Shown: one piece after another, positions 15,318 to 25,595 of the stretch
Position numbering within the stretch: position 1 is the first letter of the stretch
How the letters are laid out: each line of letters opens with the position of its first letter
IMG/VR virus record: IMGVR_UViG_3300042892_004016
Location: 51,895 to 115,894 of that record
Reading direction: 5' to 3' (one strand)
Source: a virus
DNA length: 64,000 nucleotides
Translations under genes and position numbers: made by a program
Notes under the pieces: generated by a model
Database searches by the model: none
Seen by the model: only the letters and a program-made list of their open reading frames with translations
Told to the model about the DNA's origin: nothing

Positions 15318-17498
15318 ATGTCAATAAAGGCTCTAAATTCGGTAGCAGGATTCTCAGTAGGAGAAAATCCAAACATTGTTATTCTGGCCAATGGCGACAT
15401 TGTAACCAACAACGCCAATTTAACAGGTAACATTTCAACCTATGCAGTACTGAGTGACAACTACCTGTACAGCAATGGTGCTCCCTATGACTTTAGCAAT
15501 GCTGCAGGTAACGCAACTGAACTGCAATTCAACACTGCCAATGATTTAGATGCCAGCAACAAACTGACATTTAACAAAACCAGTGGCTTGCTATCAGTAG
15601 ATGGCAACATCTCTGCCAGATATTTTATTGGTAACATAACTGGTAATATATCAGGAAACTTAACAGTACCTGGTGTAAACCAATCTATAATTTATAACAA
15701 ACTGGGCAATGCTGGTGGCAGCTCACAGTTTACATTTGATGAAGACACTGGGCTGGTTACGGTTGATGGCAATATCTCCGCATACGATATCACCGCCAGC
15801 AATTCAGTCAGCGCAGTTACACTAGCTGGTTCATTAGTCACTGCACTGCAACCCAATATTACCAGTGTTGGCTTACTATCTAATTTAGCAGTAACTGGCA
15901 ACATTGCTGTTGGAAATGCAGTATTGGGCAATCTAGCTAGCGCCAGTTACTTCAGTGGTGATGGATACTTGTTAGCCAATGTTACTGGCGCCAACATCAC
16001 CGGTGTTGTAGCTAATGCCACAACCAGCGTAAATGCAACCACAGTAACAGGTGCAACTCAAACTGCAATTACTCAAGTGGGTCAACTTACCACATTGAGT
16101 GTACTTGGCGATGTAACTACTCAAGCCAACATAACAGCCGCCGGCAACGTTCAGGCATTTGACTTGACCACCAGTAACAGTATTACTACTCTGGGTCTGG
16201 CTTCATCAGACACACTGACCGTAGTTGGATTAGCCAACGTGGGGCAGCTCACCGCTAACACAGTAATTGGCAATCTGATACCAAATGTTGACAACACGTA
16301 CAGTTTGGGTAACTCTACTCAAGCTTGGAACAAACTGTATGTGGGCAGTGCAGGCATCCAATTGGGCGATAGCTTAATCACTGATGTAAGTGGCGTACTC
16401 ACCACTGGCAACGCCAACATAGTAAGTGCTCTGACTGCTAACAACATAACAGCAACCGGCAATATTACTGCACAGCGTGATGTGTATATTACTGGTAACC
16501 TTACAGTAAGCGGCAGCACAGAATATATTGATGTAACCAACTTAAGCGTAGCTGACCCAATTATATCATTGGGTGGCGCTGCCGAGGGCATGGGCGCACA
16601 GGCATATGATGGTCTAGATCGCGGGTTATTATTACACAATTACAAGCCTGATGGTTCGGCTGCACAAGATCAATTCTTTGGTTGGAAAACTGCTGATAAC
16701 GAATTTATCGCTGTCAGCAATGTAGCCGCGACTGCCGGTGAAACTATTATTGTAAATGAGTATGCTAACATCAGAGCCAATACTTTTATTGGTAATATTG
16801 CAGGACAAGTAACTACTGCCAGTCAAACTCAAATAACTCAGTTGGGCATACAGACAACATTAGAAATTGCTGGACTAACCACTGCCAATTCAATCACTGC
16901 CAATCTGTTGACAGTGCATGGTGTAACGTATCCTGTAGCAGACGGATTAACTGGACAAGTACTGACCACTGATGGCAGCGGCAGCTTGTATTTTGACACC
17001 CCAGTAACATCAGAATTACACAATGGCACCAGTAATGTAAAAGTTGATCTGAATAGTAATGTCACAGTAAGTGTAGCAGGTGTTGCCAATGTGTTAACTG
17101 TGACATCAGCTGGTGCTGATGTAGCGGGCGCATTTACTGCAGGCACAGTTAGCGCTGCAACCAGTGTACAACTGGGCATCACCAATATTGGTTGGGCAAC
17201 TGCCACTACCAATACTATCAGCCCCAATCAATTGATAGCTCAAATACCCACTGCCTCTGTTAGGGGCGTAGAGTTTTTCATCAAGGGCGAAGATGTGGCG
17301 GGTGCTAAATATAGTGTAGAGACCATAACAGTAGTGCATAATAACAGCACAGTGGATTATTCCAAATATGGAGCAGTAACAGTGGGTGGACTAACAGGGG
17401 TATTGAGTGTAACTTATGCAGATGATAGCATAAATCTGTTGGTATCACCTGGTAGTAGTAATGCAACTGTGTGGACAATGCAGTACAAAACGATTTAA
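15318..17498 (+). CDS. Fibre shaft protein with GFSVG start
   Basis: 726 aa. The start MSIKALNSVAGFSVGENP is shared with the next gene (GFSVG class), suggesting a common attachment end. The shaft has repeats such as QPNITSVGLLSNLAVTGN and GNLASASYFSGDGYLLANV. Near residues 410-470 lies a DPIISLGG ... LDRGLLLHNY ... FFGWKTADNEF module, the GKDRG/GW(D/K) module found in many genes here. It ends with the same terminal beta domain as 14655 (DDSINLLVSPGSSNATVWTM). A virion fibre role is inferred from family; attachment site unknown. Confidence 0.8.
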   Translation: MSIKALNSVAGFSVGENPNIVILANGDIVTNNANLTGNISTYAVLSDNYLYSNGAPYDFSNAAGNATELQFNTANDLDASNKLTFNKTSGLLSVDGNISARYFIGNITGNISGNLTVPGVNQSIIYNKLGNAGGSSQFTFDEDTGLVTVDGNISAYDITASNSVSAVTLAGSLVTALQPNITSVGLLSNLAVTGNIAVGNAVLGNLASASYFSGDGYLLANVTGANITGVVANATTSVNATTVTGATQTAITQVGQLTTLSVLGDVTTQANITAAGNVQAFDLTTSNSITTLGLASSDTLTVVGLANVGQLTANTVIGNLIPNVDNTYSLGNSTQAWNKLYVGSAGIQLGDSLITDVSGVLTTGNANIVSALTANNITATGNITAQRDVYITGNLTVSGSTEYIDVTNLSVADPIISLGGAAEGMGAQAYDGLDRGLLLHNYKPDGSAAQDQFFGWKTADNEFIAVSNVAATAGETIIVNEYANIRANTFIGNIAGQVTTASQTQITQLGIQTTLEIAGLTTANSITANLLTVHGVTYPVADGLTGQVLTTDGSGSLYFDTPVTSELHNGTSNVKVDLNSNVTVSVAGVANVLTVTSAGADVAGAFTAGTVSAATSVQLGITNIGWATATTNTISPNQLIAQIPTASVRGVEFFIKGEDVAGAKYSVETITVVHNNSTVDYSKYGAVTVGGLTGVLSVTYADDSINLLVSPGSSNATVWTMQYKTI

Positions 17499-17524
17499 TC
17501 ACGGCCGGATAACGAGAACAATAT

Positions 17525-20500
17525 ATGGCATTAAAAAACTTTAATAGTGAATCAGGTTTTAGCGTAGGAGTATATCCTACCATTGAAGTTATTGATCGTG
17601 ATGGTAAAGTTATTGCCACTACGCTTGATGTATCTGGAGCTATCATAGCGCAGTCAACCCTGGTGGTACAGGGTGATGCCACCATATTTGGAAACTTGGT
17701 GGTACAGGGCACTGCTATTTACGCTAATGTAGAAACAGTAAACATAAAAGATCCAATTGTAGAGCAAGGCGGCAACCCTAATGGATATCCACTAACAGCC
17801 AATGACACTATTAACAGAGGTACTCTACTACATTACTTTGTGGGAGACTCAGCCACTGGCAGACCTGTGGATGCGTTCATGGGTTGGGATAGTAATAATA
17901 GCCAATTCACATTTGCCAGCAATATATCTTATGTAGAAAATGAAGTAATAGTACATGAATACGGTAATATACAGGCTAAGAATTTTGTTGGCAATGGAGC
18001 ACAGCTAACCAGTATTACTGGAGCCAGCGTTACTGGAATAGTAGCAGAAGCTGAATATTCAAACACTGCAAACTATTCTGCATATGCTGGAAACGTAACT
18101 GCATCTGCCCAGCCAAATATAACCTCACTGGGGTCATTAACTGGCTTGACAGTTGATGGAGACATCAATGCTGGCATAGTCACTGGTACATTCTTTGTTG
18201 GTAATGCATTCAGACTGGACCATATAAACGGCGCAAATGTAAGCGAAGTGTCTTTAGCTACTTTTGCAACATCAGCAGAACAAGCTAACAATTCTAACTA
18301 TGCAGGCAACGTAACGGTTCCAGCGCAACCGCTAATCACCAGTGTTGGAACACTAACTGGCTTAACAGTACACACGGCTGCAGATAATGGTAACATCACC
18401 GTAGATAATGCCAATTTAGGCAATTTAGCAGTTGCCAACTTCTTCTCAGGTGACGGACGCTTACTAAGCAATATAACTGGGGCTAACGTAACCGGTGAAG
18501 TTGACTTTGCTGCAACAGCAAACGCAGTAACAGGGGCCAATGTAGCTGGTGAAGTAAGATTTGCCAATCTGGCAACATACGCAACCAATGTGGTTGCATC
18601 AGCCCAACCAAATATTACCAGTGTTGGTACGCTTGACAGTCTGGCTGTTACTGGTGCTGTTACTGCCAGTTCGTTCAGTGGCAGCGGCGCCAGCTTATCA
18701 GATATTAACGGTGCAAATGTAAGTGAAGTTCCCAATGCACATTATGCCAGCCTCTCAGGTTTGGCTGACGTTGCCACAGTATCAGGCACGGTAACTGTAG
18801 CAGCACAGCCCAACATTACCAGCGTGGGCATACTAACAAAATTAATAGTACACCAGGCTGCAGATGGTGGCAACATAGGAAATATCACGGCAGATAATGC
18901 CAATTTGGGCAACGCAGTTCAAGCCAATTACTTTTTAGGAAATGGCTCACTACTAACTGGTGTTGTGGTAGGCTTAGCAAATGCTATTGCCAATGGCGAC
19001 AGTAACGTATCGGTATTCAACACCACTATTGGACTATCGGCAAACAACACAGCCAATGTAGTGTTGATTACGTATGACGGTGCAAATGTAACGGGCAACT
19101 TAACAGTGACTAAAACAGTCACTGCAGAATCGATCACTGGTACTCTGACAACTGCCGCTAGTGCCCAGCCCAACATAACAAGCTTGGGTACTCTAACTGG
19201 TCTGACAGTAGAAGGTGCAGTAACTGTAACCAGTTTGGTTGGTAACATATCGGGCAAGATTGCTGCTCCTGGTAGTGAAAGTGAAATATCCTACAACAAA
19301 GATGGAAATCTTGCTGCAAGTGCTGCATTTGCGTTCAACGATGTAGCCAACATATTAACTGTTACTGGTAATGTAGAAGTATCAAACTACTTGACCAGAG
19401 ACAGCAAGTCAGTTCCTACGTTTGTGAGTTCAGGTACCAGCCCCGACAACCCACAACTGGGTGATCAATGGTATGACACTGATACCGATGTGATATATCA
19501 ATATATCTTCGATGGCGAATCATTTGCATGGGTTGATATAAGTACTGGCTTTATTAATGCCAACACACAGGCTACTCCAGATACACTAGCATTTAGAACA
19601 TCAACTGGAAACATCGCAGCCAATACATTTGTAGGCAATGGCTTATATGTAACTGATGCAACCATAACAGGCAACTTGGTAGTCTCAGGTGATACTGCAT
19701 ACGTCAATGTAACTGCCCTAAATATCAAAGACCCTATTATTCAATTGGGCAATCTCGCAGATGGCGCACCACTTACACTAAACGATGATAAAGACAGAGG
19801 CGAGGTATTACACTATTACAGCGGAGGCGCAGCCAAAGCCGCATTTATAGGGTGGGATAACAGCAATGCAGAGTTTGCATTTAGCAGCAATGTTACACTA
19901 AATGAAAACGTAGTAACTATCAATGAGTTGGGCAATGTCAGAGCAGGCTATTTTATTGGCGACGGCAGCGGATTAACCAATATTAATGCTGCGGGCGCGG
20001 GTATTACTGGAAACGTAGTCACGCTGGGTACACCAACTGACAGTGATATAGTCTCACCTGGCACAGTTACTACTTGGGAAACCACTACAACAGTGACAGA
20101 CGCGATTGACGACTTGAACGAAGCAATGGAGAACGTGAGAAACAATACTTACGTTAAGAGCGTTTCGTTTACTGGTACACCAACAGCAGGAGGTGCAGGA
20201 ACAACTGTCACCCTGACAATAACTTCAGTTGGTAATCCAAACAGATACGATATCACTTGGGGCGATGGCACACAAACTTTGGCAGCAACCAGTACCACGC
20301 CAACACATGTGTATGCAACCAATGTGGGATCACCCTACACTATAACAGTCAGAGCATATAACAATGCAGGCAGTGGAACCGGCAGTGAAGCCAGCTTCTC
20401 ACGTGCCAGTTATATAATAATTTACACAGCAAACCCGGTAGTAACTTTTGGATTATACAGAGCAAGCACCGGCGGCGCTGCACTATCTGGTAGCACACTT

Positions 20501-22384
20501 TATGCTTCAGAAGGCGAAACAGTCTATTTAGAGAATACAACTACAAACACATCAGGCGCAACAGTTACCTACACTATCAATTGGGGTGACGGCAATACTG
20601 ATACTATAGCCAGTGACAGTGTTGCAGGCGGAGTGGGCGGCGGCAGAAAGAGCCACGTTTATGCTACTGGACAGAACTCAGGTACTGGTACAAAAACAAT
20701 CACATTGACTATTACCAGTCACAATACAGCAACTCCTAGCTACATAGCAGCTGGTCCAAATAGTACAGCAGCTATCAAAGTATACGATCCTGCAATTGGC
20801 GCTCCTGCGGGACTCGGTACTAAGACAATCACATTCAGCAGCAGCGTGGGCACAAGTCCATATCTAGCTAGTGGATTTGCAAACAACACAGGCGGCGCAA
20901 CAACATATGTTGCGGGTGTCGCGGTAAACAGAATATTAACTGGCAGCGCGAACTCAGTTACATTGACCTCGTATGCATATGATGGCGACAGCGGTACACT
21001 AGCAGCATACATTAACGGTGTGGATTCAGGTAATATAGAGTTGACCTCTGCTGATAACTCAGGTACAAACGGCGCATTAATTCTGAACTCAGAGAGTGAC
21101 TATAACTTGCTAACCAGCGCTGGGCTATCAATCACATTTGCTCTGTCAATTTATAGTCCAGGGTTATACAAAGGATTAAAAGCCACTGTATCAGAAGCAG
21201 TCAGCGCATTGAGTCCTGGCGTGAACAACATGAAGTTAGCGCATACTACCAGTGGAAATACTAACATAATTGAATTTGTAAAAGATGATGTTACCCTGGT
21301 GCCCACAGTTGACTTGACTAATGCAACAGTTGCAAATGCCACTAACGGCACATATCGTTATATTTCGGGTATTCCATACTACAACACAGGTAGCCCTACT
21401 GTAACACTGGCGGGCGCCAACGTATACAATTGGATAGGTCAAACGTATCAGAATACCACTAGTCCCTTTCAAATTGCGGCGGGTACAAATGATGAAAGCA
21501 CAACAGGCAATGTGGTTGCAGCGCAAGCAAAAACATATGCGAACTTGGACGGTGCAGTAACATTCCTGTCAGGTGGCATACCAAAAGCAAATACAGGTAA
21601 CACCAGTGTAAATGCATACACTGTTGGCAGTCAATCAATAAATGTGGCTCCAGCTGGTATCGCAGCAGTGCAAACTGTCAAGTTCTTGGCCACTAACGTC
21701 AACGGCACTGGGGCATACGCTACTCACAGCAAAAAGATACAGGTGTTTACTGCAACTCCAAGTGGGTTTGTAGAGGACAGCATAGCATGCGCAGTTGGTG
21801 GAACCAATGCTGTGGCCAAGCGAATCGTAATAGATGGCACAGGCTCAACACGAGCATACAATTCTGCTACCAATTACTACACCAGTGGATTATGGTCTGG
21901 CGCGCAAACAATCGCAGGCACAGATAGTGCAGTGGTTCGTTGGAATGCACTGAAACATTATGCTACAGACTTGACTGCGTATCTGCCAGCTGGTCCTGAT
22001 TTAGCAACAGGCAGAAGCACTGCACAATATTTCTTTGGCGCGTTCAGCAGAACAGCAAAGAGCAGTTTTACTGTTACAATTACTGGAACAATACGAGGAT
22101 TGTACTTTGCTGCACCAGGATCATCAATAGATACTACCAGTACATTAAATGGCTGGTTAGATGCAAGTATAGCGTATAACGGTTCTGGTGTACCGGGAGC
22201 AAATGGAAATGGTTCAAATGGATGTACAGTGGGAACTACTGTGCCACTGGGCACTGCGATCTCAAATCAAACATACACGATAACATTGGGATCAGAGAGT
22301 ACAACTAACTCAACTGGCAATCAAATATTATTCTCTATTGCACTTAACGCAGGCGATACAGTAACATCATGGAGCTTTAGTTAA
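17525..22384 (+). CDS. Giant fibre protein with two PKD domains
   Basis: 1619 aa, the longest protein in the window. The start MALKNFNSESGFSVGVYP matches the GFSVG class. Shaft repeats (AQPNITSVGTL and GANVSEV) fill residues 1-700, with two GKDRG-type modules (INRGTLLHYF...FMGWDSNNSQF and KDRGEVLHYY...FIGWDNSNAEF). Around 885-1080 there are two PKD-like Ig folds: YDITWGDGT...HVYA at about 907-930 and YTINWGDGN...HVYA at about 1017-1050. The last 500 residues are a beta-rich region (TKTITFSSSVGTSPYLASGF onward) without shaft repeats and may be the receptor-contact end. The stop overlaps the next start (TAATG), so the two are translationally coupled. Confidence 0.82.
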   Translation: MALKNFNSESGFSVGVYPTIEVIDRDGKVIATTLDVSGAIIAQSTLVVQGDATIFGNLVVQGTAIYANVETVNIKDPIVEQGGNPNGYPLTANDTINRGTLLHYFVGDSATGRPVDAFMGWDSNNSQFTFASNISYVENEVIVHEYGNIQAKNFVGNGAQLTSITGASVTGIVAEAEYSNTANYSAYAGNVTASAQPNITSLGSLTGLTVDGDINAGIVTGTFFVGNAFRLDHINGANVSEVSLATFATSAEQANNSNYAGNVTVPAQPLITSVGTLTGLTVHTAADNGNITVDNANLGNLAVANFFSGDGRLLSNITGANVTGEVDFAATANAVTGANVAGEVRFANLATYATNVVASAQPNITSVGTLDSLAVTGAVTASSFSGSGASLSDINGANVSEVPNAHYASLSGLADVATVSGTVTVAAQPNITSVGILTKLIVHQAADGGNIGNITADNANLGNAVQANYFLGNGSLLTGVVVGLANAIANGDSNVSVFNTTIGLSANNTANVVLITYDGANVTGNLTVTKTVTAESITGTLTTAASAQPNITSLGTLTGLTVEGAVTVTSLVGNISGKIAAPGSESEISYNKDGNLAASAAFAFNDVANILTVTGNVEVSNYLTRDSKSVPTFVSSGTSPDNPQLGDQWYDTDTDVIYQYIFDGESFAWVDISTGFINANTQATPDTLAFRTSTGNIAANTFVGNGLYVTDATITGNLVVSGDTAYVNVTALNIKDPIIQLGNLADGAPLTLNDDKDRGEVLHYYSGGAAKAAFIGWDNSNAEFAFSSNVTLNENVVTINELGNVRAGYFIGDGSGLTNINAAGAGITGNVVTLGTPTDSDIVSPGTVTTWETTTTVTDAIDDLNEAMENVRNNTYVKSVSFTGTPTAGGAGTTVTLTITSVGNPNRYDITWGDGTQTLAATSTTPTHVYATNVGSPYTITVRAYNNAGSGTGSEASFSRASYIIIYTANPVVTFGLYRASTGGAALSGSTLYASEGETVYLENTTTNTSGATVTYTINWGDGNTDTIASDSVAGGVGGGRKSHVYATGQNSGTGTKTITLTITSHNTATPSYIAAGPNSTAAIKVYDPAIGAPAGLGTKTITFSSSVGTSPYLASGFANNTGGATTYVAGVAVNRILTGSANSVTLTSYAYDGDSGTLAAYINGVDSGNIELTSADNSGTNGALILNSESDYNLLTSAGLSITFALSIYSPGLYKGLKATVSEAVSALSPGVNNMKLAHTTSGNTNIIEFVKDDVTLVPTVDLTNATVANATNGTYRYISGIPYYNTGSPTVTLAGANVYNWIGQTYQNTTSPFQIAAGTNDESTTGNVVAAQAKTYANLDGAVTFLSGGIPKANTGNTSVNAYTVGSQSINVAPAGIAAVQTVKFLATNVNGTGAYATHSKKIQVFTATPSGFVEDSIACAVGGTNAVAKRIVIDGTGSTRAYNSATNYYTSGLWSGAQTIAGTDSAVVRWNALKHYATDLTAYLPAGPDLATGRSTAQYFFGAFSRTAKSSFTVTITGTIRGLYFAAPGSSIDTTSTLNGWLDASIAYNGSGVPGANGNGSNGCTVGTTVPLGTAISNQTYTITLGSESTTNSTGNQILFSIALNAGDTVTSWSFS

Positions 22385-23781
22385 TGGCTATTACCGATAT
22401 TCAAAAAACAGACTTTCTGTGGAAAAAGTTAGGTTATGGCGTAGCCAAAACTGACACTGACACTAACAAGAAAGCATACGAAGAATCCATATCAAGCCCG
22501 CTGCTTATTCGCGGTGATAGGATTTGGCAAGAGTCAGGGTCAATCCCAACAGTAAAACCAACTGCCACTACCAGTTTAGTTACCATATATAAAGATGGCA
22601 CTGGCTCGTGGTTATCCACAGTAAAAACCACAGAAGATGCCACTGCCAGTGATAACAAGACTTGGAAAACCAATTTAACAGATTGGATCAGTCCTGAGTT
22701 TGGCGCATCCTATCAGGTAGAAGTGTACATTGACAGTAGTAGTGCTGCCAACCCACAAACTACTGGTACTAAAATATTTTCTGCTGGATCTGGCAACAAC
22801 GATGAATGGTTCTTTGATTATCAAGCGGGCGTCTTGCACTTTATTGGTGCAAACTTACCCACTGCAATCACTACTGGAGTAACTGGCAAAAGCATCTATG
22901 TGAGTGGTGCCAGATACGCCGGTGGTCTTGGCTTTGGTAGCAGTTCAATTTCCAGCATTGGTAACATTGTAATCACTGGCAACACCATAGCCACCATAAA
23001 CGATGCCAACATCATACTGGATCCCAGTGGTACTGGCAATGTTCGGGTAGTTGGTAATCTGTTTACAGACAATATACTAACAGACAACTATTACTATGCT
23101 AATGGCGTTGCATTGGACATGCAACAGCCAGCCGGAGTCAATACTCAGATACAATTTAACTCCACTGACAACTTTGGCGCAAGCGCAAATCTTACATTTA
23201 ATGCAGCTACTAACAAACTAACAGTAGTTGGTAATATAGAAGCAACCTACTTGTTTGGCGATGGCGGGCTATTAAGCAACATCATATCTACCAGCGGTGT
23301 CGCCACCACGATAACAGCGTCAGCACAGCCCAATATTACCAGTGTGGGAACAACCCTGACTATAGGCACAGCAGAGTCAAGTACTTACATTGATAACGGA
23401 AGTATCACTGCATCCGGTAATCTGGTAATAAACGGCGGGAATATATCACTGGGTGGAGCAGTACTGGCAGTGAGTGGAGCTGGTGCAGGAATCAGCGTAG
23501 TAACTGACACTGTGGTAGATTCGTTCGCAATAGAAGATTTCAGGACAGCTAAATATATCATAAAAGCGGGAAATGACATGGGCTACCAGTCATTGGAAGT
23601 ACTATTGATTCATGACGGTATCGACAGCTATATTACAGTATATGGGGCTATCAGCACTGTGGAATATGACGATATCATTACGCTCACCAGCAATATAGTT
23701 TCAGGCAATGTCAAGTTGTATGCTACTGGTTCAGATACCAATACAGTAGTGAACTTCTTGAGCACTTATGTTAAAGATTGA
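22384..23781 (+). CDS. Fibre protein with non-repetitive N-terminal domain
   Basis: 465 aa. Residues 1-180 form a distinct domain (MAITDIQKTDFLWKKLGYGV, then DNKTWKTNLTDWISPEFGAS, WFFDYQAGVLHFIGANLPTA), a start I know from virion proteins of marine T4-likes. A short shaft follows (GNIVITGNTIATINDANIIL, AQPNITSVGTTLTIG). The protein closes with the terminal beta domain shared with 14655 and 15318 (DSFAIEDFRTAKYIIKAGND to TVVNFLSTYVKD). It overlaps the giant fibre gene by one base. Confidence 0.8.
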   Translation: MAITDIQKTDFLWKKLGYGVAKTDTDTNKKAYEESISSPLLIRGDRIWQESGSIPTVKPTATTSLVTIYKDGTGSWLSTVKTTEDATASDNKTWKTNLTDWISPEFGASYQVEVYIDSSSAANPQTTGTKIFSAGSGNNDEWFFDYQAGVLHFIGANLPTAITTGVTGKSIYVSGARYAGGLGFGSSSISSIGNIVITGNTIATINDANIILDPSGTGNVRVVGNLFTDNILTDNYYYANGVALDMQQPAGVNTQIQFNSTDNFGASANLTFNAATNKLTVVGNIEATYLFGDGGLLSNIISTSGVATTITASAQPNITSVGTTLTIGTAESSTYIDNGSITASGNLVINGGNISLGGAVLAVSGAGAGISVVTDTVVDSFAIEDFRTAKYIIKAGNDMGYQSLEVLLIHDGIDSYITVYGAISTVEYDDIITLTSNIVSGNVKLYATGSDTNTVVNFLSTYVKD

Positions 23782-23796
23782 GGATAATATATAATT

Positions 23797-24603
23797 ATGG
23801 CAAATAAATATTTTAATGTTAAAGACGGAATAAAATCCGGTAACATAACATTAGAAGCCACTTCGGGTAATGCCAATCTGGGTAACATAAAGTCAACTGG
23901 TGTAGTTTCTGCCGTAGACCTGATCCTGTCTGGCAATGTACGAAGCAACCTCTTACCCAATGTAACTAACACGTTTTCGCTGGGATCTTCCAGCCAGGTG
24001 TTCACCGATGTATTTGTAGCTAACTCAATCGCTCTTGCCGGGCAAACTATAGTAGGAAACACCGCGGCCAACACTGTTGTGATTTCGGGCAATGTTATTA
24101 TTGCCCAAGCCAATGTAACCAATATAAAAGTAACTGATAAGATAACCACAGCAAACTTTAGAGTTACAGAACTGGCCAATATTGAGAACATACTTGTCGC
24201 CAATCAAGCTAACTTTAGCAACGGGATTTCAGTATCTGTTCTGGCTACATTGAATGAACTAAGAGTAACCACCACAGCAAATACAGCTAACTTAACAGTC
24301 ACAAATACTGCTACAATTGAGACCCTCTCTGCTAATAATATAACTGGAAACTCTCTGACCATCAACCTTGACGCAGAAATCAAGGGTAATCTGGCAGTGA
24401 ATAAGCAGCTGGTGATAAATAGTACTACTGATTCTACCACAACCGACACAGGTGCAATTGTCGTCAAGGGTGGGGTAGGAATTGAGAAGGATTTGACTGT
24501 TGGGGGCAATATTAATCTGGCAACGCAGACTAATAAAACCCCAAAAGCTGGCATTAACTATAATGACAGCGGCACCGGCAGTATAGATTTTGGATTTAAA
24601 TAA
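23797..24603 (+). CDS. Short fibre shaft with SIDFGF tail
   Basis: 268 aa. It starts MANKYFNVKDGIKSGNITLE. The body is beta repeats (GNANLGNIKSTGVVSAVDLI, TNTFSLGSSSQVFTDVF). A GAIVVKGGVGIEKDLTVGGN segment is the usual module near the end of such shafts. The last residues, GTGSIDFGFK, match the tail of 25596 (NSLDFIFD). Both genes are followed by a class C partner protein, so the tail may be a docking peptide. Ribosome site GAGGAT. Confidence 0.8.
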   Translation: MANKYFNVKDGIKSGNITLEATSGNANLGNIKSTGVVSAVDLILSGNVRSNLLPNVTNTFSLGSSSQVFTDVFVANSIALAGQTIVGNTAANTVVISGNVIIAQANVTNIKVTDKITTANFRVTELANIENILVANQANFSNGISVSVLATLNELRVTTTANTANLTVTNTATIETLSANNITGNSLTINLDAEIKGNLAVNKQLVINSTTDSTTTDTGAIVVKGGVGIEKDLTVGGNINLATQTNKTPKAGINYNDSGTGSIDFGFK

Positions 24604-24621
24604 TTTTTATAGGAAAACAAT

Positions 24622-25566
24622 ATGGCAGCAGTAAAAGCAAGGCTCACGAACGACGGTACATTACTGACTGTTGGTGAGTTTGATGAAACCCTTGAAGTAA
24701 GAGATTGGGTAACTGATGAACTTAGTCCCCATAGTATTACGGCAGATAACATATTCTCTGATGAGTTTGATGAAGTCACTATGGGGCTGGGCGGCGCAAG
24801 TGGCGGTTCGTTAGAATTCAACGGTACTACTCAAAAACTAGATTTGGGCAGCAGTGAAGATTTTCAATTTGGTAGAAACACAGTTGGATCAAATGCCAAC
24901 GACTACACAATTGAGGGTTGGTTCTTTATAAGAGCTGAGCCTATTCCATACATGAGACTATGGTGCTTTACTGACGGAGACAACGTTGAAGTTTTGGGCA
25001 GTTCGGTATATTATTGGAATGGTGGATCTCCTGTTACCAGCGGGGCCGGAGTAATTACTCCTAATGCATGGTATCATATTGCATTAGTTAGAAATGGCGG
25101 AACGGTAAAGCTATACGTAAATGGAGCTTTATCAATCACTGATAGCAGTGGTGGAGTAGACAGTGCAAGTTCACGTATACTAACAATCGGTGGAGAAGCA
25201 ACCAATTCGGTAGGTGGTCAGGATCCCACGCCAGCCGTATTTGACGGATATTTCAAAGGAAGAATTAGCCAATTTAGAATTGTTAAGGGAGATGCTGTTT
25301 ATACTGCACCGTTTTCCTCTAATAATTTAACACCATTTACAGCAGTATCAGGAACAAAATTGTTGCTAAATGTAGCAACGCAACAAACTTTGATAACAGA
25401 TAGTTCGGGAACGAATAAAACTGTTACAAACACAGGCGGGGCAATGTTTAGTTCATCTACCCCATTATCAACAGCGAACAACGGAGCAATGAAACAGTTA
25501 AAGACTGGTACACTGCGAGTTCTAAACGAGATTGATGAACATACAGGTATAATTACACCTGAATAA
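24622..25566 (+). CDS. Class C partner protein carrying an inserted LamG domain
   Basis: 314 aa. The first 60 residues (VKARLTNDGTLLTVGEFDET ... FSDEFDEVT) and the last 35 (NNGAMKQLKTGTLRVLNEID ...) match the two halves of the 76-aa protein at 29429. Between them, about residues 61-255, sits a LamG/concanavalin-like domain: LEFNGTTQKLDLGSS, YTIEGWFFI, WYHIALVRNGGTVKLYVNGA, ISQFRIVKGDAVYTAPF. LamG folds bind sugars in many surface proteins, so this version may be a decorated linker that binds host glycans. Ribosome site TAGGAAA. It follows a shaft with the SIDFGF tail. Confidence 0.82.
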   Translation: MAAVKARLTNDGTLLTVGEFDETLEVRDWVTDELSPHSITADNIFSDEFDEVTMGLGGASGGSLEFNGTTQKLDLGSSEDFQFGRNTVGSNANDYTIEGWFFIRAEPIPYMRLWCFTDGDNVEVLGSSVYYWNGGSPVTSGAGVITPNAWYHIALVRNGGTVKLYVNGALSITDSSGGVDSASSRILTIGGEATNSVGGQDPTPAVFDGYFKGRISQFRIVKGDAVYTAPFSSNNLTPFTAVSGTKLLLNVATQQTLITDSSGTNKTVTNTGGAMFSSSTPLSTANNGAMKQLKTGTLRVLNEIDEHTGIITPE

Positions 25567-25595
25567 ATTATAAACCCAATTAAAGGAAATTAAAA

